The notes beneath the pieces are model-generated. The model was not told the DNA's origin. It saw nothing but the letters and a program-made list of their open reading frames with translations, and searched no databases. 64,000 bases of DNA, taken from positions 1 through 64,000 of the forward strand of contig NZ_MLAS01000005.1 in NCBI RefSeq assembly GCF_002272785.1. Reading direction: 5' to 3'. A program made the translations under genes and the position numbers. The stretch's first letter is position 1, and each line of letters opens with the position of its first letter. Origin of the DNA: Helicobacter sp. 13S00477-4. Lineage in GTDB: Bacteria; Campylobacterota; Campylobacteria; Campylobacterales; Helicobacteraceae. This document shows positions 26,885 to 36,978 of this stretch, piece by piece.

Positions 26885-27595
26885 TTAATAAGGCCATTCA
26901 GATTCTACAACATCAGAAGCGATTTTTTTCTTGTTGGTATTACTGAGTGCACCTATGTTTGAGTACTGTATTTTGGCATCTGCAATGAATTTAGATTGGA
27001 TAGTATTGTTCCTATTGATATCATAAGGTCTTATCACGCCACTGATCCTTAGTATCTGCTTTTCTCCATCAACTAAAACTTCTTTATTGCCATAGATAAA
27101 ATAATTACCATTTTCTAAAACCTTGATGATCCTAGCTGTTACAGTCAGTGTGAGGTTTTCATTTTTGCTTTGAGAACCTCCACCTTTAAAGTTTGTATTA
27201 TTGCTTGGTTTAGTGAGGCTATAGTTGGTTTGATCATCTAAGAATTGACTAGATTTTTTTTTGTTTTCATCTGTCCCATTATAGCTTAATCTTGGGGGTG
27301 TGGAATTTCCACCTGATGTGCTGTTGTAAGTTTTTGAGGTAGAAAAATTAGCATTAGAAGATTCGTTAATAATAATAGTGATAAGGTCATCAGGCTTCAT
27401 AGCTCTTCTATCTGCAAATAATGGTCTTTCGCCTTGTCCAAAAAGACTTCCAGGTTTGCTCAATTCAGGGATAAATTCTTTAGAAGGCATTTCTTCGACA
27501 TATTCAGGTGGATTGAGATCAATTTCAGGTTCATAAGCATTGATATAGATGCTTGTTAATGTTAATATCAAACTGAAGATAGATATTTTTTTCAT
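26885..27595 (-). CDS. flgH: Flagellar L-ring protein FlgH
   Basis: 236 residues from ATG 27595, which sits behind AAAAGGAG. Forms the outer-membrane L-ring around the flagellar rod. Conserved segments are GSLFGQGERPLFADRRAMKP, DLITIIINESS, and the C-terminal ARIIKVLENGNYFIYGNKEV with LRISGVIRPYDI. The signal peptide lacks the lipobox cysteine of the enterobacterial lipoprotein FlgH (it reads TSIYINAYEPEID), as I recall for H. pylori. First gene of the flgH-pseFGHI transcript. Confidence 0.95.
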   Translation of the reverse strand: MKKISIFSLILTLTSIYINAYEPEIDLNPPEYVEEMPSKEFIPELSKPGSLFGQGERPLFADRRAMKPDDLITIIINESSNANFSTSKTYNSTSGGNSTPPRLSYNGTDENKKKSSQFLDDQTNYSLTKPSNNTNFKGGGSQSKNENLTLTVTARIIKVLENGNYFIYGNKEVLVDGEKQILRISGVIRPYDINRNNTIQSKFIADAKIQYSNIGALSNTNKKKIASDVVESEWPY

Positions 27596-27662
27596 TTTAA
27601 CTCCTTTTGAGTAACGAATAACTTGTATAATGAAAGCAAATTTTATTCCTAAAGGAAAGCTA

Positions 27663-28109
27663 ATGAGTGCCATAAAAGAAAAAATGACTCAAGATTTAAA
27701 AAAGGCAATGAAAACAGGAGATATTTTTAGACGTGATACGATACGTATGCTCAATAGTTCTCTCAAACAAGTAGAAGTTGATAAAAGGATCGTGCTGAGT
27801 GATGAGGATGTTATTGGAATTTTGAAAACTGCTTATAAGCAGAGAGAAGATGCTGCAAAAGCTTATAAAGAGGCAAATCGAGAAGATTTATTTGAAAAAG
27901 AAAATAAAGAAATGGCTCTTATTTTGGAATATTTACCCTTGCAGCTTAGTGATGAAGAGTTGGATGAAGAAGTTTTGAAAGTAATTGAAAAACTTGGGGC
28001 AAACAATCCAAAAGATATGGGCAAAGTAATGGAGGCTTTGAAACATTTAAGTCAAGTGGCTGATGGTAGAAGAATTTCTTCAAGTGTGAAAAAGTTTTTG
28101 TCTCAGTAA
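27663..28109 (+). CDS. GatB/YqeY domain protein
   Basis: 148 residues from ATG 27663 (AAAGGA upstream; the frame is open from 27630). A stand-alone YqeY-type protein resembling the tRNA-binding tail of GatB: MTQDLKKAMKTGDIFRRDTI, LNSSLKQVEVDKR and a C-terminal GKVMEALKHLSQVADGRRIS with the expected xVSxxVK end. Function is unproven, possibly linked to aminoacyl-tRNA amidation. Converges with nucT, with a 7-base overlap. Confidence 0.88.
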   Translation: MSAIKEKMTQDLKKAMKTGDIFRRDTIRMLNSSLKQVEVDKRIVLSDEDVIGILKTAYKQREDAAKAYKEANREDLFEKENKEMALILEYLPLQLSDEELDEEVLKVIEKLGANNPKDMGKVMEALKHLSQVADGRRISSSVKKFLSQ

Positions 28110-28633
28110 GGTTTGCATTGTGAAAACATTTTTTTAAAATAGTTTATTGATTTTGAGATAATTGTTTTATCATTGCTTTTTAAAAGCAACTCATAATTAT
28201 TTTCAAAGGCATTTTTACTCCAGTTAGCAGAGCCAATAAGGATAGTGTTGTTATCTATGATTGCCATTTTTTGATGCATTATGCCATTGTATTTGTCATT
28301 TTTTGCTCTTTTTCCATCTAGAAGGCAAGTTTGAATCCCATTATATTTACTCAGATAACCAATAGTCGAATAAGGATTATTAATATTGGCTTCTTTATCA
28401 TAAATAATTTTTATTTTTACCCCTCTTTTTGCTGCTTCTTTTAAACTTTTTGCTATTTCTTTATTTGTAAAACTAAAGATAGAGATATAAATATTTGCTT
28501 GAGAAGATTTGATGGAATCCATAAGCGTATGAAGGGCTTGTTTTTGCTCATAAGGCATAAAATAAATTTGATTTGCCATAAGCGAACTTGATAAGAATAC
28601 GATAGAAAAAAGTTTAAAAAATATGCGATTCAT
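28103..28633 (-). CDS. nucT: Secreted or membrane-anchored PLD-type nuclease NucT
   Basis: 176 residues with signal peptide MNRIFFKLFSIVFLSSSLMA and a single HKD motif, HQKMAIIDNNTILIGSANWS, so the active site must form in a dimer as in Nuc endonuclease. In H. pylori NucT is an outer-membrane-associated nuclease used for purine salvage and has been linked to natural transformation. Located between yqeY and the poly-E gene; in H. pylori it also lies close to flgH. Confidence 0.9.
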   Translation of the reverse strand: MNRIFFKLFSIVFLSSSLMANQIYFMPYEQKQALHTLMDSIKSSQANIYISIFSFTNKEIAKSLKEAAKRGVKIKIIYDKEANINNPYSTIGYLSKYNGIQTCLLDGKRAKNDKYNGIMHQKMAIIDNNTILIGSANWSKNAFENNYELLLKSNDKTIISKSINYFKKMFSQCKPY

Positions 28634-28712
28634 TTGAATCCTTTAATCTAAAATGAGGTAATTAATCGGTATAATCCTAACACTTTTTAAAAAATAAAGC
28701 GTGGAGTAGAAA

Positions 28713-29957
28713 TTGAAAATACTTCTGATAAATAACGATTCAATGGTAACCAAGCTTTTTGAAGCTAGTGCTAAAAAGTTGGGACTAGAGCTTATTGTTC
28801 AAACTGAATTAAAGATTCAAGATATTGAAGGAGAATTATTTTTATTTATTGATGAGGGAATAGAGGGTGATTTTTCTGAATTTTTGCAAAAAAATAGTTT
28901 AGTTTTAAGCTGTTTTTTGCATAAGTATTCAAGTCCTAAGAAAGAAGGATTTGATATTTATATTAGGAAACCTTTTTTGCCTACAGAAATTTTAGATATT
29001 TTGAAGCCAAAGCTAGTAGAAATGGGGATAACAGAAGCAACTACTAGTGATATTACAAAAGATCAATTAGAAGACTTATCAAAAGCAGCTTTACGCTTGA
29101 GGCAAAATAGTTTAGAAGATATAGATGATTTAGAAAGTTTAGAATTAACTAGTTTGGATGATTTGATAACTGATAATAAAGCTCCATTAGTGGATTCAAA
29201 AGGGTTTGAAGAATTCGATAAGCCAAATTTAGTTGAATATAGCCTTGATGATTTAGAAAATGAAGAGTTTGATTTATTCGATAAAGAGCAAGAAATTCAA
29301 ACATCAGATAAAAAAGATGAAGGTAAAACTATTGAGCTAGAATCTGAAAAAATGGATTTTGATTTGCAGGCACAAGAAGAAGATAAACCCAATCAAGATA
29401 ACTTTATCGAAGAAGAGTTTTTAAAAGAAGATATTGTTAATCTTAAAGAAGATCCTCAAGAAGAAAATAATCTTGAAAATCTTGAATCTGTATTGGAACC
29501 TCAAGATTTACAAAATGATTTTGAAGGAATTCTAGATTATAAAGATAATCTTTCTGTCCTTGATAAAAATCAGGTTGATGAGGTTAAAAAAATATTAGAG
29601 CAGACAGACAATAAAGATATCTCAGCACAAAAGACAAATACTCCTAATCAAATTGAAGATTTTGAAGGGATTGATGAAAAAGATATTATCAGTGCTTTAA
29701 GTGATAAAGAAATCAAAGATATACAGCCTTCAGATGTAGAAAGTAAAAAAAATATCCCCAAAACTAACAAGAAAAGAGTTTCCAAACAATCTTCAAAAAA
29801 ACCAACACGAAAAGATTTAGATATTTCATCTTTGGATAATATTGAAGAATTAATAAAAAATATGCCTTTAGAAACTTTACAGACAATCTTTAATGGAGCA
29901 CAATTCACAATCAATATCAGTTTCCCTAATCAAAAAAAATCTAATAAGAAAAAATGA
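28713..29957 (+). CDS. Acidic 'poly-E-rich' protein
   Basis: 414 residues from TTG 28713 behind GGAG. The first 110 residues resemble a degenerate receiver-like domain (MKILLINNDSMVTKLFEASA; IYIRKPFLPTEILDILKP, recalling the K-P of response regulators). Residues 125-340 are highly acidic, low-complexity Asp/Glu repeats. A basic linker (KKRVSKQSSKKPTRK) and a short conserved tail LETLQTIFNGAQFTINISFP follow. It matches the poly-E-rich protein that lies upstream of gmk in H. pylori. Its exact role is not clear to me. Overlaps gmk by 4 bases. Confidence 0.85.
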   Translation: MKILLINNDSMVTKLFEASAKKLGLELIVQTELKIQDIEGELFLFIDEGIEGDFSEFLQKNSLVLSCFLHKYSSPKKEGFDIYIRKPFLPTEILDILKPKLVEMGITEATTSDITKDQLEDLSKAALRLRQNSLEDIDDLESLELTSLDDLITDNKAPLVDSKGFEEFDKPNLVEYSLDDLENEEFDLFDKEQEIQTSDKKDEGKTIELESEKMDFDLQAQEEDKPNQDNFIEEEFLKEDIVNLKEDPQEENNLENLESVLEPQDLQNDFEGILDYKDNLSVLDKNQVDEVKKILEQTDNKDISAQKTNTPNQIEDFEGIDEKDIISALSDKEIKDIQPSDVESKKNIPKTNKKRVSKQSSKKPTRKDLDISSLDNIEELIKNMPLETLQTIFNGAQFTINISFPNQKKSNKKK

Positions 29958-30574
29958 TGAAGCATGGTGGGATTTTAATTTTATCAGGACCTAGTGGTGC
30001 AGGCAAAAGCACACTTTGTAAGCATTTGCAAGAAAACATTAAAAATATCTATTTTTCTATCTCAACAACAACAAGGCGTCCAAGAGATGGAGAAGAAGAT
30101 GGTAGGCATTATTATTTTGTTTCTAAAGATGATTTTGTAAAAGGTATTAAAGAAAACAAATTTTTAGAATGGGCACAGGTGCATAATAATTATTATGGGA
30201 CTGCTTTAACCCCTATAAAAAAAGCACTTGAAGATGAGAAATTAGTCATTTTTGATGTTGATGTACAAGGACATAAACAGATCAAAGATTATTATAAAAA
30301 TGCTCGTTCTGTTTTTGTTATAACCAAAAATAGGACGATTTTGAAAGATAGACTTTGTTTGAGGCAGACAGATTCAGAAGAGGTCATTTCATTGAGGTTA
30401 AAACATGCTGATGAAGAGGTAAAATATATTGATGAGTTTGATTATTTACTCATTAATGATGAAATAGAGGCGGCGAAAGAAATTATTATTTGTATTGCTA
30501 AAACTTTACCCTATACCCAAAATACGGAGAATTCGAAACAATTTTATCAAGAATGGAACCAAGATTTCTCTTAA
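29954..30574 (+). CDS. gmk: Guanylate kinase
   Basis: 206 residues. Phosphorylates GMP to GDP. Walker A LSGPSGAGKSTL near the N-terminus, GMP-binding STTTRRPRDGEEDGRHYYFV, then LEWAQVHNNYYGT and VIFDVDVQGHKQIK. Full normal length. Overlaps the poly-E gene by 4 bases; tatA follows. Confidence 0.96.
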   Translation: MMKHGGILILSGPSGAGKSTLCKHLQENIKNIYFSISTTTRRPRDGEEDGRHYYFVSKDDFVKGIKENKFLEWAQVHNNYYGTALTPIKKALEDEKLVIFDVDVQGHKQIKDYYKNARSVFVITKNRTILKDRLCLRQTDSEEVISLRLKHADEEVKYIDEFDYLLINDEIEAAKEIIICIAKTLPYTQNTENSKQFYQEWNQDFS

Positions 30575-30640
30575 GGGCAAAAAGTATAGGTTTGATGTTA
30601 TAATTAAAAACAAGAAATTTATTTGAGAAAGGATTTTTAA

Positions 30641-30976
30641 ATGGGTGGTTTTGGAAGTGTATGGCATTGGGTGATTGTTCTTTTGGTTATTGTTTTGCTT
30701 TTTGGGGCAAAAAAAATCCCTGAATTGGCTAAAGGTTTAGGTAGTGGTATTAAAAATTTTAAGAAAGCTGTTAAAGAAGATGATGATTCAGAGATTGAAA
30801 CAACACCTATTGAGGTAGTAGAAAAACAGGTTACTACACCAACTGTTGAAAAAAAACAAAAAACTACAAGGGCTTATACAAAAAAGACGACTACAGCAAA
30901 AACTGTTTCTAAGGAAAGTGTTCCTTCTGAGCCTAAAAAAAGGGGAAGAAAACCAAAGGTACAGACTAATGTTTGA
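30641..30976 (+). CDS. tatA: Sec-independent (Tat) translocase subunit TatA
   Basis: 111 residues: one N-terminal membrane helix ([15 protein letters not shown]), the conserved hinge [20 protein letters not shown] and an amphipathic helix, then a long polar tail rich in Lys, Thr and Glu ([13 protein letters not shown]) ending [10 protein letters not shown], a basic AT-hook-like motif. TatA forms the pore for folded proteins such as the formate dehydrogenase catalytic subunit encoded at the end of this window. Confidence 0.93.
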   Translation: MGGFGSVWHWVIVLLVIVLLFGAKKIPELAKGLGSGIKNFKKAVKEDDDSEIETTPIEVVEKQVTTPTVEKKQKTTRAYTKKTTTAKTVSKESVPSEPKKRGRKPKVQTNV

Positions 30977-30988
30977 TTGGAAACAATG

Positions 30989-32578
30989 ATGTATCATTGT
31001 GTTAAAAAAATTTTAGAAGATACTTTAGAAGCCAGTATTGTCTTAGAACATCCAAAAAATAAATTACATGGGCATTATGCCACTCCAATAGCTTTCTCTT
31101 TGGCTAAAATTTATAAGAAAAATCCTGCTGTCATTGCCGAGGAGATTTCCAAAAAACTTGCTTGTGTAAAAGAATTTAAGCAAGTTATTCCTCTTAATGG
31201 TTATATCAATATTACACTTTCAAAAGAATTTTTAAATCAGCTTGCTTTGAATGCAATCAATAGAGGAATGGATTTTGGTCGGCAAAAAGACCCTAAAGAT
31301 AAAATTTTATTAGAATATGTTTCTGCTAATCCTACTGGACCACTACATATAGGTCACGCTAGAGGTGCTATATTTGGGGATGCTTTATACAGATTAGGGA
31401 ATTTTTTGGGGTATGGTATAAATACTGAATATTACATTAATGATGCAGGTTCTCAGATTCAGATGCTAGGCTTATCTATTTATCTTACGGGTAGGGAATA
31501 TTTTTTAAAAGAGGCAGTCATTTATCCTGATAGTTACTATAAAGGTGAGTACATCCTTGAGCTAGCTATTTTAGCAAAAGATAAATATGGACAGAAAATT
31601 TTTCAAGAAGAGAGCAATATTGCTTTATTGAGTGATTTTGGAAAAGATTTGATGCTAGGAGAAATCAAGAATAACCTTTTGGAAGTGGGTATTATTTTTG
31701 ACAATTTTGTCAGTGAAAAATCACTTTATGGAGAATGGGGTGAGACTCTCAAGAAGCTTGAAAAAAGTGGCGGCATATATCAAAATGAAGGTAAAGTCTG
31801 GCTTTATTCAAGCCTTAGAGGAGATGAGAAGGATCGTGTGATTGTAAGAGAGAATGATGAGCCTACTTATCTTGCTGGTGATATTATCTATCATGCTAAT
31901 AAGTTTGAACGTCCTTATGATCGTTATATTAATATTTGGGGTGCAGATCATCATGGTTATATTGCTAGGGTAAAGGCAGCTATTCATTTTCTGGGTTATG
32001 ATGAGGGTAGGCTTGAAATCTTGCTTTCTCAAATGGTTAGTTTGCTTAAGGGTGGACAACCTTACAAGATGAGTAAACGGGCAGGGAATTTTATCTTGAT
32101 GAAAGATGTAGTCGCTGAGATTGGGAGTGATGCATTACGATTTATATTTTTATCCAAAAAATCAGATACGCATTTAGAATTTGATATAGAGGAACTCAAA
32201 AAACAAGATGCCTCTAACCCAGTTTTTTATATCAATTATGCCAATGCTCGTATCCATACATTGTTTGAGAAGTCTTCTTTAGATGAGAATGAGGTTTTGA
32301 ATATTACTTTAAAAGACTTAAATCAAGAAGCACAGAATCTACTGTTTAGTGCTTTGCGGTTCCCTTATATCCTTGAAAATTCTTTTGCTGAAAGGGGTTT
32401 GCAGAAATTATGCGAGTACCTTAAAAATCTTGCTGCTGATTTTCATAGTTATTATAATGCCCACAAAATCATTGATACTCCAACAGAAAGCCAAGTCTTA
32501 AAAGTCTGCAAAGTCGTGAGTCTTTCTATAACTATAGGGCTTGATTTATTGGGTATACAAGCAAAGAAAAAAATGTAG
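30989..32578 (+). CDS. argS: Arginyl-tRNA synthetase
   Basis: Class I synthetase of about 529 residues. The HIGH motif is in [20 protein letters not shown] and the KMSKS-like motif in [13 protein letters not shown]; the C-terminal anticodon-binding DALR domain follows the [10 protein letters not shown] segment. The start is ambiguous among TTG 30977, ATG 30986 and ATG 30989; [11 protein letters not shown] (30989) aligns best with the H. pylori start as I recall it. Same order after tatA as in H. pylori. Confidence 0.95.
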   Translation: MYHCVKKILEDTLEASIVLEHPKNKLHGHYATPIAFSLAKIYKKNPAVIAEEISKKLACVKEFKQVIPLNGYINITLSKEFLNQLALNAINRGMDFGRQKDPKDKILLEYVSANPTGPLHIGHARGAIFGDALYRLGNFLGYGINTEYYINDAGSQIQMLGLSIYLTGREYFLKEAVIYPDSYYKGEYILELAILAKDKYGQKIFQEESNIALLSDFGKDLMLGEIKNNLLEVGIIFDNFVSEKSLYGEWGETLKKLEKSGGIYQNEGKVWLYSSLRGDEKDRVIVRENDEPTYLAGDIIYHANKFERPYDRYINIWGADHHGYIARVKAAIHFLGYDEGRLEILLSQMVSLLKGGQPYKMSKRAGNFILMKDVVAEIGSDALRFIFLSKKSDTHLEFDIEELKKQDASNPVFYINYANARIHTLFEKSSLDENEVLNITLKDLNQEAQNLLFSALRFPYILENSFAERGLQKLCEYLKNLAADFHSYYNAHKIIDTPTESQVLKVCKVVSLSITIGLDLLGIQAKKKM

Positions 32579-32581
32579 TTT

Positions 32582-33853
32582 TTATTCACTTAAGAAATGG
32601 TTTGATTGGATTGAATTGCTGTTTAGAAGTCTATCAATTTTAGATCTTGAAATGGCTATCTCATATTTGGATTGAGTGATATTGGTTTTGGCTGTTGTTA
32701 GTAAGAACTGTGCGTTCAAGAGTTCTGTATAGGTTGCAATATTTTGTGTATATCGGTTATTTACAATGCGATAATTTTCCTCTGCTTGTTGGAGTGATAT
32801 TGAAGCAAGTGAATATTGCTCTTTGGCTAATTCAAATTCATTGATGATTTTGTTGATTTGGATTTTGAGGTCTTTTTTGTATTGATTGATTTTACTTTGT
32901 AGGGCAAGATAATGGAGTTTTTTGGATTCATAGTTGTAATGATCATTTAAGCCATTGAAAATATTCCATTCAAAAACAATCCTTGCTTGGCTTTGGAGAA
33001 AATAACTTGTTCTTGCAATATTGCCTCCATTAATATACCAAAATTTTGTCCCTATAATATCAATTTTAGGCATAAATGAACCCTTAGCAATATTGATTTG
33101 TAACCGTGCTGATTGTAAGAGAGATTTTAAATGCAAATAATCAGGGCTTTCAGAAAGAACTTTAGATAAAATATCTTCTTGATTAAAATCAGCTTTTGTA
33201 TTTGTATTGATATCTTCAAGTGCTTCGGGTTTGATAGGAGAATTTGTGAGCATGCTGAGTGTATTTGAGAAATATTGTAGGTTGAGTTGTGCATTTTTGA
33301 GAGCAATGTTTGCATTGGCGAGCAAAACTTCTACGCTTAAGACTTCATTTTTAGCCCTAAAGCCTTGTTTAAAAAATTGTTGTGCTTTTTGTCTTTGTGC
33401 TTCAAGAAGTTTTTTAGATTCTTGAGCAATTTTTAGAGAATCCATTGCTTGCAATGTTGATATATAAGCAATTTTAGTTTCTAATGCAACGTCTGCAATA
33501 TTACTTTGAAGGATATAGTTTTGTGTTCTTTGTTCTTGTTTGGCATCCTTAATCGTGTAGTAGTCCTTAAATCCATTGAAAATATTGTATTTCGCACCAA
33601 TATTGAAGTTATTAAGAAAGTAAGTTGAACTTGTATTAGGGATATTGTAGCTAAATAAATATCCAAAATCTATTCGAGGCATTAGGTTTGAAAGTTTGGC
33701 TTTGGTAATTTCTTGAGACTCAGAATAAAGATGGGTTTGTGATTTGATTTTATCACTATTTTGAATAGCCATATTGATAGCTTCTTCAATATTCATAGCA
33801 AAAGCAATATTGTGAGATATAAAAAGTATTAATAACATTAGCCAAGTTTTCAT
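32582..33853 (-). CDS. TolC-family outer-membrane efflux channel
   Basis: 423 residues with a signal peptide (cleavage after HNIAFA) and two similar OEP repeats of long amphipathic helices: SQEITKAKLSNLMPRIDFGY in the first and SARLQINIAKGSFMPKIDII in the second. Late motif YTQNIATYTELLNAQFLLTT is typical of TolC proteins. Last gene of the marR-MFP-RND-tolC operon, overlapping the RND gene by 4 bases. It is the outer-membrane exit of the pump. Confidence 0.92.
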   Translation of the reverse strand: MKTWLMLLILFISHNIAFAMNIEEAINMAIQNSDKIKSQTHLYSESQEITKAKLSNLMPRIDFGYLFSYNIPNTSSTYFLNNFNIGAKYNIFNGFKDYYTIKDAKQEQRTQNYILQSNIADVALETKIAYISTLQAMDSLKIAQESKKLLEAQRQKAQQFFKQGFRAKNEVLSVEVLLANANIALKNAQLNLQYFSNTLSMLTNSPIKPEALEDINTNTKADFNQEDILSKVLSESPDYLHLKSLLQSARLQINIAKGSFMPKIDIIGTKFWYINGGNIARTSYFLQSQARIVFEWNIFNGLNDHYNYESKKLHYLALQSKINQYKKDLKIQINKIINEFELAKEQYSLASISLQQAEENYRIVNNRYTQNIATYTELLNAQFLLTTAKTNITQSKYEIAISRSKIDRLLNSNSIQSNHFLSE

Positions 33854-36800
33854 TGTTTTTCCATTTTTTTGTCTTTGAGGACAAAGAGTAAGAGTGAAGG
33901 AATGACAAAAACTGTAATGATAGTTGAAAAAACCAATCCACCAATAATGACAGCACCTAGTCCACGATAAATCTCACTGCCTGAACCTGCAAAAAATACT
34001 AAAGGGATCAATGCAAAAACACTTGTAAGCATACTCATATAAATTGGAGCGAGCCTACTTTTAGTAGCATTTAATACAGATTCATAGGCATTTATATTAT
34101 ATTCTTTGAAATTAATGAGTGTTTGATAAACAATTAAGATAGCATTATTAACGACACTTCCTACAAGGATAATGAAGCCTAACATTGTGATAACATCTAG
34201 GTTTTGAGGAGCGATAAATTTATTTACAAGGTATAGACCAATAAGTCCTCCAGTAGTTGCAAATGGGACGGTTAAAATGATAATAAAAGGATAAATAAAA
34301 TTACTATAAAGAGCACAAAGTATCAGATAAGTAATGATAATAGCAAGCACAAAACCACCTAAAAGCTCTGTTTTAAGCTTTGTTAGTTTGCCTGCACTGC
34401 CACTAAGAGTTATGTTGTTCTCAGTATTTTTTTGAATATTTGGTAAAATATTATTTTCAATGATATCTGTTATTTTTTCAAGTGGTTTATTTCCCTTTAG
34501 ATTGAGGATAATAAGTATATTTCTATTTTGTTCAAAATGTCTGATACGTGAGATGCCTAATTCGTTTTTAATGGTTGCAAGTGAGTTGATAGGTAATATT
34601 CCCCCATTTGGAGTATAGATTTGTGAATATAGGATATCTTCAGGAGATGTTTTTGATTTGGTTTGAGAAGATTTTAAGAGAATATCAATATTTTTTCCAT
34701 TGTTGTCTTTGTATTGCGAAATTTTTTTCCCATCCAGTAGGACTTGTACAATGGTTCCAAAGCTTATTAGATTAAGTCCATTTAAAGCTAATGATGTTGC
34801 ATTTGGATAAAGATTGATTTCTCTATTATTGATTTCTAGTGATGGGACTGTGCGGATACTAAGGTTGGGTAATTGTTTTTTTATAGCACTGATAATATCA
34901 TTGGCTGTAGTGATAAGAGAATTTAAATCATTCCCATTGATATTAATATCGATGCTAGAACCACTTGAGCCACTAAAAATACTTTGTTGAAAAACAACTC
35001 CTGAAATATTGGGGATAGAATTAATAATATTTTGTGCATAGGGAATGAGTTTGTTTGCAAGTTTTGGGTTTAGGGCTGTGAGATAAAAATACATATTTGC
35101 ACCAGAACTGATAAAAAAATCTTTTATAACAGGGACATCATCAGGAGACATTTGTTTATAACCATTGACTTGTAAAAATGGTTTGAAATCATCATAAATT
35201 TCTTTGATGATACGATCTTTTTCTTCCAATGATAAGCCTGGTGGAGGGCTTAGATAGCTAACGATAAAATTTTGTGAACCCTTTGGGAGATAATCAGTTT
35301 TAGGGAATGCCCAGAAGCTAAACACTGAACAAAATCCGATGAATAAAATAATAGTCAAGCTACGAGATAAGGTATTTTTGATACATAAATGCAATATATT
35401 CATCAATAGATTTGAAGTTTTTTGACCAATTTTTTCTATCAATGTGTTTATAAAACAGAAAATTTTGAATCTGATCGGTTTTATTTTAGATAATTTTTGA
35501 AGTATATACAGCATAAAAGGGGGGATGACAAATATACATACAAAAAATGAAATCAAGATTGAACTGCTTGAAGCTAATGCGATGTCTGAAAAAAGTTGAC
35601 CAGCTTCGTCTTTAAGACCAATAATGGGGATGAAAATTGCTACCGTGGTGATACTGGTTGCAAATAATGCCCCTATAACCTCTTTTGTCCCAATATATGC
35701 AGCATCAAAGAGATTTTTGGTTTTATTTTTGTGTGCGATGATATTGGCAGCTACAACAATAGCACTATCAATAATCATACTGATAGCAAAAGATATCCCT
35801 GCCAAAGAAATTACATTGAGTGTCCTATTAAAAGACTCTAGTAGTATAAATGAAGCGATGATGCTAATAGGGATAATCAAAGCAATGACTATTAAAGAAG
35901 AAAAACTCCTTAAAAATAAAAACAAAACCAATACAGCCAGTATGATTCCAATGAAAATATTTTCTTTGACTTGAGAAATAGAAGATTCAATATAATACCT
36001 TTGATCTCTGCCCCAATCAATATAAAGTCCATTTTTTTTCATTATTGTAGCATTGAGTTTTTGTGTGAGTTGTTCTACTTGATTGGTTAGGTTTAATATA
36101 TTTGCATTTGCATTAGGGCGGATTTGCAGAGAGATAACATTGTCATTATTATGTATATTGTAACCAGTTTTATTTTCATAACCTTGTATGATAGAAGCGA
36201 TATTTTTGAGTGAGATGATTTTATTGCCTTGTGATTTGAGCACAGTTTTATAAATGTTATTGAGATCTTGATATTCTCCTATTGTTGATATACGATAATT
36301 TCGTTGATTGAAGTCAATATTACCAGCACTGATATTAGTGTTTTGTGTTTTGATAGCATTGATAACTTCATCCATTGTGATATTATTATAAGCAAGCCTT
36401 TGTGTGTCTAAAATGATTTGTATTTGTTTGCTTTGTCCACCACTCAGATAGACTTCACCAACATCATTTAGACGTTCATAATATTTGATGATATTATCAT
36501 AAATAAAATTTTTATAATGATCAATGGATTCTTGATTGTCTTTTGAAGTCTTGACAAAGAGATATACTGCAATAGGGATATTTTCTCCTGTTGTTTTGAT
36601 AATAGGTTTTTCAATATCTTTAGGGTATCCCCTGACTTCATCAAGTTTGGCACTTACATTTAAAAATGCCATTTTCATATCTGTATTGATATTGAATTCT
36701 AAATTGATAGTACTCATCCCATCTCTTGAGGTTGAGGTCATTGAAAGTAGACCTGGTATATTTTTGAGGTATTTTTCTTGTCTGTCAGTGATTTCTTTTT

Positions 36801-36978
36801 CTACTTCATAGGGTGTAGCTCCTGGATATGATGTATAAACACTAATGATAGGGCGGATAACCTGAGGGAGCAATTGATAGGGCATTTTCAAAAAAGCCAA
36901 GAAGCCAAAAAGCAGTAAAAAAATAACACCTACACAGACAATAACTGGATTTTTAAGGCAATATTGAATTGATTTCAT
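33850..36978 (-). CDS. RND efflux pump inner-membrane transporter (HAE1/AcrB type)
   Basis: 1042 residues with the twelve-helix RND layout and two large periplasmic loops. N-terminal motif LLLFGFLAFLKMPYQLLPQV, then YPGATPYEVEKEIT. Proton-relay positions: in TM4 AcrB has two Asp residues; here the site reads MIIDSAIVV (D404-S405). In TM10 the AcrB Lys is replaced by Asn (VVNNAILIV, N944-N945), as in several HAE subgroups. Substrate unknown: drugs, bile salts or other amphiphiles are typical. Overlaps both neighbours by 4 bases. Confidence 0.94.
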   Translation of the reverse strand: MKSIQYCLKNPVIVCVGVIFLLLFGFLAFLKMPYQLLPQVIRPIISVYTSYPGATPYEVEKEITDRQEKYLKNIPGLLSMTSTSRDGMSTINLEFNINTDMKMAFLNVSAKLDEVRGYPKDIEKPIIKTTGENIPIAVYLFVKTSKDNQESIDHYKNFIYDNIIKYYERLNDVGEVYLSGGQSKQIQIILDTQRLAYNNITMDEVINAIKTQNTNISAGNIDFNQRNYRISTIGEYQDLNNIYKTVLKSQGNKIISLKNIASIIQGYENKTGYNIHNNDNVISLQIRPNANANILNLTNQVEQLTQKLNATIMKKNGLYIDWGRDQRYYIESSISQVKENIFIGIILAVLVLFLFLRSFSSLIVIALIIPISIIASFILLESFNRTLNVISLAGISFAISMIIDSAIVVAANIIAHKNKTKNLFDAAYIGTKEVIGALFATSITTVAIFIPIIGLKDEAGQLFSDIALASSSSILISFFVCIFVIPPFMLYILQKLSKIKPIRFKIFCFINTLIEKIGQKTSNLLMNILHLCIKNTLSRSLTIILFIGFCSVFSFWAFPKTDYLPKGSQNFIVSYLSPPPGLSLEEKDRIIKEIYDDFKPFLQVNGYKQMSPDDVPVIKDFFISSGANMYFYLTALNPKLANKLIPYAQNIINSIPNISGVVFQQSIFSGSSGSSIDININGNDLNSLITTANDIISAIKKQLPNLSIRTVPSLEINNREINLYPNATSLALNGLNLISFGTIVQVLLDGKKISQYKDNNGKNIDILLKSSQTKSKTSPEDILYSQIYTPNGGILPINSLATIKNELGISRIRHFEQNRNILIILNLKGNKPLEKITDIIENNILPNIQKNTENNITLSGSAGKLTKLKTELLGGFVLAIIITYLILCALYSNFIYPFIIILTVPFATTGGLIGLYLVNKFIAPQNLDVITMLGFIILVGSVVNNAILIVYQTLINFKEYNINAYESVLNATKSRLAPIYMSMLTSVFALIPLVFFAGSGSEIYRGLGAVIIGGLVFSTIITVFVIPSLLLFVLKDKKMEKQ

